Source: Allodiplogaster sudhausi (taxonomy: Eukaryota; Nematoda; Chromadorea; Rhabditida; Diplogasteridae). Taken from it: DNA of 64,000 bases. The notes beneath the pieces are model-generated. The model saw only the letters and a list, made by a program, of their open reading frames with translations, was not told the DNA's origin and did not search any database. How positions within the stretch are numbered: the first letter of the stretch is position 1; each line of letters begins with the position of its first letter. Shown in pieces: positions 59,281-64,000 of the stretch. The stretch covers positions 1,826,501 to 1,890,500 of the forward strand of contig CALZFC010000017.1 in the NCBI GenBank assembly GCA_945643635.1. The letters are read 5' to 3'. The position numbers and the translations under genes were made by a program.

Positions 59281-60350
59281 ATATTAATTATTCTTGAATC
59301 ATAGTACTTATTTGTGACTCGTGTGTATCATTATATAATGTGATTTCATCTTGTCACTATTGTTTGTCTTTCTAGATTCAAAATGTGCAACACTAAGTGA
59401 TGTTGCATTTAGTGTCACACACAATAAAAGATTTAGGATGAAAATATGCAAATAAAAATTCCTTCTTGATGCAGGTGCAATTATCGGAAAACTTTGATAG
59501 CTTACCTACTTAAGGTTCAATATTTCTAAATAAGTTCATTTTTGCACCGATTTAACAATCATAAATGTCTCAGGGGCTAAAACCCATAGATCAAATTTTC
59601 ATGTCCTGAACTTGCATCTTGTGTTTTGAAAACAACCTTTTTGGTGATTTAAGAACCTTTCCCTGATTAGAGAAAGTCGTAGGCAAATTGGGAAATTTGT
59701 GATTGATACCGACTGCTCTCACAAGTAGCACATGAATGGAAAAGCCTAAGGTCTTCATTCCACCGCATGAAAGCTGGGAAGATTAAGAAGGTGCCATAAC
59801 GTTAACGTGGTTAAAACTTCCAGCAGGATAATCGTCACATAAGCAAGCTGCAAATGGTTCACTGATGTCCATCCACACGTCTAGGTTTTTACTTTATGAT
59901 CCAGAAAGAGTTTGCACGGAAGTACTTTGTATAATGATTTCCTTTTTTAACAAGCCATTTTGATATTAAATATGTTGCAAGGCGAAATTTAATTGTTTTG
60001 AAATTATTTCCCTTTTGCAACTCGAATATTATATTCAATAAGAAAAATACTAATTCTCAGGTCAACTTTGCGAGACTTGTCTGGCAAAACAAAGAGAGAA
60101 GAGGTAAAACATATGTACCTTGAGTACATCAATGCTCTTTCAAATGTGATACAGCTACATACATATATGCGTGAACATAATATACATAATATGTGTGAGG
60201 ATATTTCCTTTAGGTTTATACTACTATATCGTTCCCGAATTGTACATAAATGGCATGCACATACGCTATCTGCTTTTTTCATCTATGCAACAATCGTCGC
60301 TGTTTGGTTAAGGAAGTCGTGTTTGAGCCATTTTTTGGCCCTAGGAAATT
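59281..60350. other. Intergenic, no gene seen
   Basis: AT-rich DNA without recognisable exons; the flank block GTCAACTTTGCGAGACTTGTCTGGC occurs near 60060, so the right part belongs to a lost receptor unit. Confidence 0.45.
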
Positions 60351-60351
60351 G

Positions 60352-60440
60352 TTATTATTCCCATGAATGACTTTCACAATGACAATGTGAATTTTATTTT
60401 CAGAGTTGGCTCATGATGTAGAATAGGCATCTATCTTCCC
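60352..60440 (+). promoter_or_regulatory. Orphan receptor 5' block
   Basis: ATTATTCCCATGAATGACTTTCACAATG followed by GACAATGTGAATTTTATTTTC, as in front of receptor 2. It is cut by the element at 60455 and no gene follows. Confidence 0.5.
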
Positions 60441-60454
60441 TGTGACGAATCTCA

Positions 60455-61162
60455 GCCGCGCATTTAATCTGTCTAAAGTTTACAACATGTTCGAAATAAT
60501 CTTGTTTCGAACATGTTCACAACAAAAGAAATGGCAATTTGCCAGCCTATCTTAATAGACATGTGTTCTGAACATGTATCCAGCTTGTCTTCACTTAATC
60601 GCTTGTGAGCACTTCCTGTTTCAAACTTCTGAGGTGGTCACTTGGTCAAAACAAGCACAAAAATGGAGAGACAACGGAAAGATGGAGACGCAGGTTGTGA
60701 CGAGCAAAAGCTGCTCTGGTTCAGCTTTGGCTCGTCACCAATGAAATAGCACAGGGCAGAGAAAAAAGACATCACCGGTCGTGCGGTGAATGCTTCCATT
60801 CTCTCCAGGCCGACCAAAGTACCCACAAAAATGTCGAAATAGTACAGGCAGAGAAAAAAGACTCCTCGCACCCCTTCGAGTAAGACGAAGAGGTGAGAAG
60901 TGTCTTTTTTTTCTCTACCTGTATTATTTGATTGCTCGTGTGAGTATGTACTTTGATCAACCAGGAGAGAATGAGAATGGAGTCATGCACCGGACGACCG
61001 GCGACGTCTTTTTTCTCTGCCCTGTGCTATTTCGCAGAGATTTGTTAGACTGTATTTCGCTCGAGATGTTGCCAGCTTGTTCTCAGTCTGTGACAACAAC
61101 GGCAATGTTGGGAACAAGTGTTCCGAACTTGTTACAAACTTTAGGCTGATTGAATGAGCGGC
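60455..61162. mobile_element. Inverted-repeat element, 708 bp
   Basis: The left end GCCGCGCATTTAATCTGTCTAAAGTTT is matched in inverse orientation at the right end (AAACTTTAGGCTGATTGAATGAGCGGC) over about 40 bp. The interior is a set of nested inverted repeats (AATAGCACAGGGCAGAGAAAA and its complement). A partial copy is at 15130-15674. No coding capacity seen. Just beyond it, near 61195-61240, lies a scrap of a receptor exon 9 (GCGTTCTCGAGTAATAATTATATTC). Confidence 0.7.
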
Positions 61163-61249
61163 AGATTTATCATTCGCTTATCTTCTCAATGTGCACAGCG
61201 TTCTCGAGTAATAATTATATTCTTGCCTCATAATTATAATAATTATTCA

Positions 61250-61690
61250 ATTATACTTCCTTATAATTTATATCATTATTCTATGTATTTAAATTTTTAC
61301 GAATCAACTAGCAAGTTTCATTCTAATTATGATACCGGCGAAATTTCACTTCCTTCTCTTTCGAATATTTCACAATTTCCCACTCTACTATTGTATTCAG
61401 TTAGATAGATACTGATTCTCAGTTCAACTTTGCTAGCTTTGTCTGGCAAAACAATGTCTGGAGTGAAGAGAATGAAACAGGCCCTCAGCACAGCGTTTTC
61501 TTTCTAATTTTACAAATCTACATGCGCGAATATATGCATAAAGCCGTTCCTTATTCCTTAAGCTCTATCTTATTGAATCATATTACACAGAGCATGTGCA
61601 TAATCGCTATCTGTAATCGTGATCTAATTAAGGTCGCTGCTTACTTATGGAAATCGTGTTCGATTGAGCCATTCAGAACCACGGAAAATT
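61250..61690. other. Intergenic, receptor flank repeats
   Basis: No gene. It carries the family flank block (CAACTTTGCTAGCTTTGTCTGGC near 61425 and AATGTCTGGAGTGAAGAGAATG). Confidence 0.45.
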
Positions 61691-61691
61691 G

Positions 61692-61981
61692 TTATTATTT
61701 CTATGAATTACTTTCTCACAGTCAAGGTGAAACATTATGTTCCATGTTGTCGAGTGTCGTTGAGGAGGCATTAATCCTTATGTCTCTTAAAGGATCTCCC
61801 AGGCGAATATATGGCATCTGGTTTTATATTTTTGTTCAATGATGATCGTCTTGAAACATATATGTAATGATTTGCAATAACATCTCTGCGCTGTGTTTAT
61901 GACATCGTTTCTCATTTGCCGGAACGATCGCTTAATATTTTTCCACATACGACGTAAATAAGCATAGTATGTAGGTGGTCG
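61692..61981 (+). promoter_or_regulatory. Conserved 5' block of receptor 8
   Basis: ATTATTTCTATGAATTACTTTCTCAC and GTCGTTGAGGAGGCATTAATCC, then CGACGTAAATAAGCATAGTATGTAG|GTGGTCG before the start codon. Inferred promoter with a possible trans-splice acceptor. Confidence 0.5.
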
Positions 61982-64000
61982 ATGTTGCGACTGTTAGAAG
62001 AGGCCTTGACGGTCATGGCTACCACTCTAGCAATCTCCACAAACGGCCTGCTGGCCTTCCTCACTCTCCAGTCTCCAGCACGCGCGAGCATCGACAACTA
62101 CCGGCTGCTGCTGCTCGCATTCGCCATCTCAAACATGATCCTCGCACTCGGGCATGCTATTATTAGACCGGTAAGATTATAAATATGTATGATTGTCTTT
62201 AACACGTTTGCTTTTTTTATTAGAAAATAATAGTAGCACATATGTATGTATGAATATATATACATATGTTTAAGCGAATACTACCAACCTACATATGTAC
62301 ATATTACGCGATTTGCTTGCGTATCAAAATTGCAGGGGACCCGGCAAAATTGGATTTCGTTCAAAAGCTCTTTTTGGGTGCATTTTAAAAAGGCGAAGAC
62401 CGATTGGAATGGGTCCAGGAGTCTGAAAACGCCATTTCGGCGAGCTGTGCGAGATTTAAAATTCGAGATCTCCGTGAGACTTCCCAAAATAGCAGCACGT
62501 TCACCCTCGTAGTTTCGCGAACAATAAAATGTTGTCCATTAATAGGGAAATTATTGCTTTAGAAAGCTTAATAAGTAGAATTTTAAAATATTAATTTTTA
62601 GAGTCGCAAGAACCTCTAAACTTTGGAGAGTCGTCTTTATCTTGGATGTCATTTTATAATTTTGTTTTCTGTCTCATTTCGTAGAGCTAAACATTTTCTT
62701 ACGAATGTGCTATCGTATGTCAGATAGCGGCGAGCTCTTTGATGCTTTCCAAATAGTTGAAAGACACGCGGTTAACAGCATGCGTGGCATTTATTTGGCT
62801 TACATTCGGGAACGTCATAAGAAATGCATTTCCCTGTTTAGAGTATTGCGAAGATTTTGCCTTTGGACGGATTTTTGATGGAGACGCACGCTTCTTCCAT
62901 ACAAAGTGCACACCACTGCGCAAGCGGTGAACCGCGCGTATTTAAAAAAAAAAACAGTTCAATGATTGGGAAACATCAAAGAGCTCGTCGATATCTGATA
63001 CACACGATAGCTCATTCGAAATAGAATTTGCAACTCAACAAGATGAGATAGATGGCAAATAAGATAACGAAGTCTCTCCAAATTCTATAGGCCACTACGA
63101 CTCTAAAACTGAATATTTTAAAATTCTACTTGGACAGCTTTCTAAGGCAATATCTTATCTATTAATGACAAAAAGTTCACAAATATTGCATTATTAAGCG
63201 CAAAGCTTCGAACGCGAATGTTCGGCCATCTCAGCATCTCACCGAGCTCTCGAATTTTAATTTTCGCACATCTCGCCAAAATGGTGTTTTCAGACTCCCG
63301 GCCCACTCCAGCCGTTTCGCCTTGTTAAAAGGTGCCTATAAAGAGCTTTTCGAATTTTGCCGGCTCTTTAGCTCCCTCGCCATTCGCTCGCAAATAGCAT
63401 CATATTAACTTTTCTAGGTAACATACCTGACAGAGAACGGTGTAATTTTCTTCTCCGAACTCACTCCTCGACTACCGCATTCTGGTGGTAAAATGGCATG
63501 CACAGTCTTCCTTTTTCTCTTCTACCAGACGTTCAGTCTTCTCGCGCTCCACTTTCTCTACAGATACGACGCCGTATGCGGGTGCCATTTCCTTTTCAGT
63601 TGTTGATGAATATTGTGAATACAAAATTGCAATACAAATGTTGTATATAGAAGAATATGTATTTGTATTTTCTTTTTCTTTTCAATCTAGACCAGCCTGG
63701 CTACGATGGACAAGCGGCTTTCGCCTCTGGAAGGTTTGCACGCTGATTGGAGCCGGCGCGCTTTTATTCAATGCACCCCTTATACTGCTCTATTACATCG
63801 CCTGCGAGAAGACGCCATATGCTGAAGAGGTCACGTAGTATTATCTATGCAATCATTGGAATTACTATTACATCCCTTCCACATATGTACATGTACATAT
63901 GTATGCCTTCACCAACTAAAAGTACAAAGCATAGAATCTGTTCCAACAAATTGTAATCAAACACCGTTTAGACATTCGCTAAACTTCCCCTAAAAGAGCA
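61982..64000 (+). CDS. Str-superfamily 7TM chemoreceptor 8, 5' part (runs off the window)
   Basis: Exons in the window: 61982-62170, 63418-63591, 63691-63829 and 63972 onward. Exon 1 reads MLRLLEEALTVMATTLAIST, with TM1 and TM2 (DNYRLLLLAFAISN; the usual GNYR glycine is Asp). Exon 2 reads YLTENGVIFFSELTPRLP with TM3 and FLYRYDAVCG; exon 3 has PAWLRWTSGFRLWKVCTL with TM4 and EKTPYAEE; exon 4 starts TFAKLPLKE and is cut. Exon lengths and phases fit the intact sisters and no lesion is seen. Intron 1 contains a foldback element of about 1 kb. Confidence 0.85.
62336..63372. mobile_element. Foldback element in intron 1 of receptor 8
   Basis: Ends GACCCGGCAAAATTGGATTTCG and, in inverse orientation, AGCTTTTCGAATTTTGCCGG. 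Inner arms pair as well (TATCGTATGTCAGATAGCGG near 62710 against CGATATCTGATACACACGATAG near 62988). Relatives at 37195-37390 and 44545-45415. No gene inside. Confidence 0.7.

Overview
This window is nuclear DNA of a nematode. Genes are split by many short GT-AG introns with TTTCAG-like acceptors, and the right half is a tandem family of seven-transmembrane chemoreceptors of the nematode Str superfamily. The genus cannot be fixed from sequence alone. Coordinates below come from hand-assembled exons; identifications rest on recognisable motifs, with no database search.

Layout, left to right. 1-1.1 kb: the 3' end of an unidentified + strand gene. 1.2-11.65 kb: three diverged tandem units of about 3.4 kb, each with a nine-exon minus-strand gene for a secreted trypsin-fold (S1) protein. 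All three carry GDDGGP where the catalytic serine motif GDSGGP should be, and each copy has its own extra lesion. 11.7-13.5 kb: an apparently intact minus-strand short-chain dehydrogenase, followed by an inverted repeat and an inverted, truncated copy of its 3' half. 15.8-24.9 kb: a duplicated module made of a decayed receptor tail plus a minus-strand PP1-like phosphatase gene without the catalytic motifs (first copy open, second broken), and the start of a third module. 24.88-31.89 kb: a 7.0-kb element with matching terminal inverted repeats and a spliced C2H2 zinc-finger gene, probably an undescribed DNA transposon, ending 46 bp before a receptor start codon. 31.9-64 kb: a + strand receptor array. 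Three genes are intact (starts 31932, 48784, 52936), one runs off the window (61982), three are nearly complete but broken (37740, 40836, 56508), and several are only remnants.

The receptors share one nine-exon design with identical phases, give proteins of about 346-350 aa, and nearly all use a non-canonical GC donor at intron 8. They would act in chemosensory neurons (family knowledge). The array is heavily invaded: long TTAA-flanked palindromes, small inverted-repeat elements, and two minisatellites rich in heat-shock-element-like triplets. The general picture is rapid birth and death of environment-facing genes (receptors, secreted protease homologues) among active or recently active mobile DNA.
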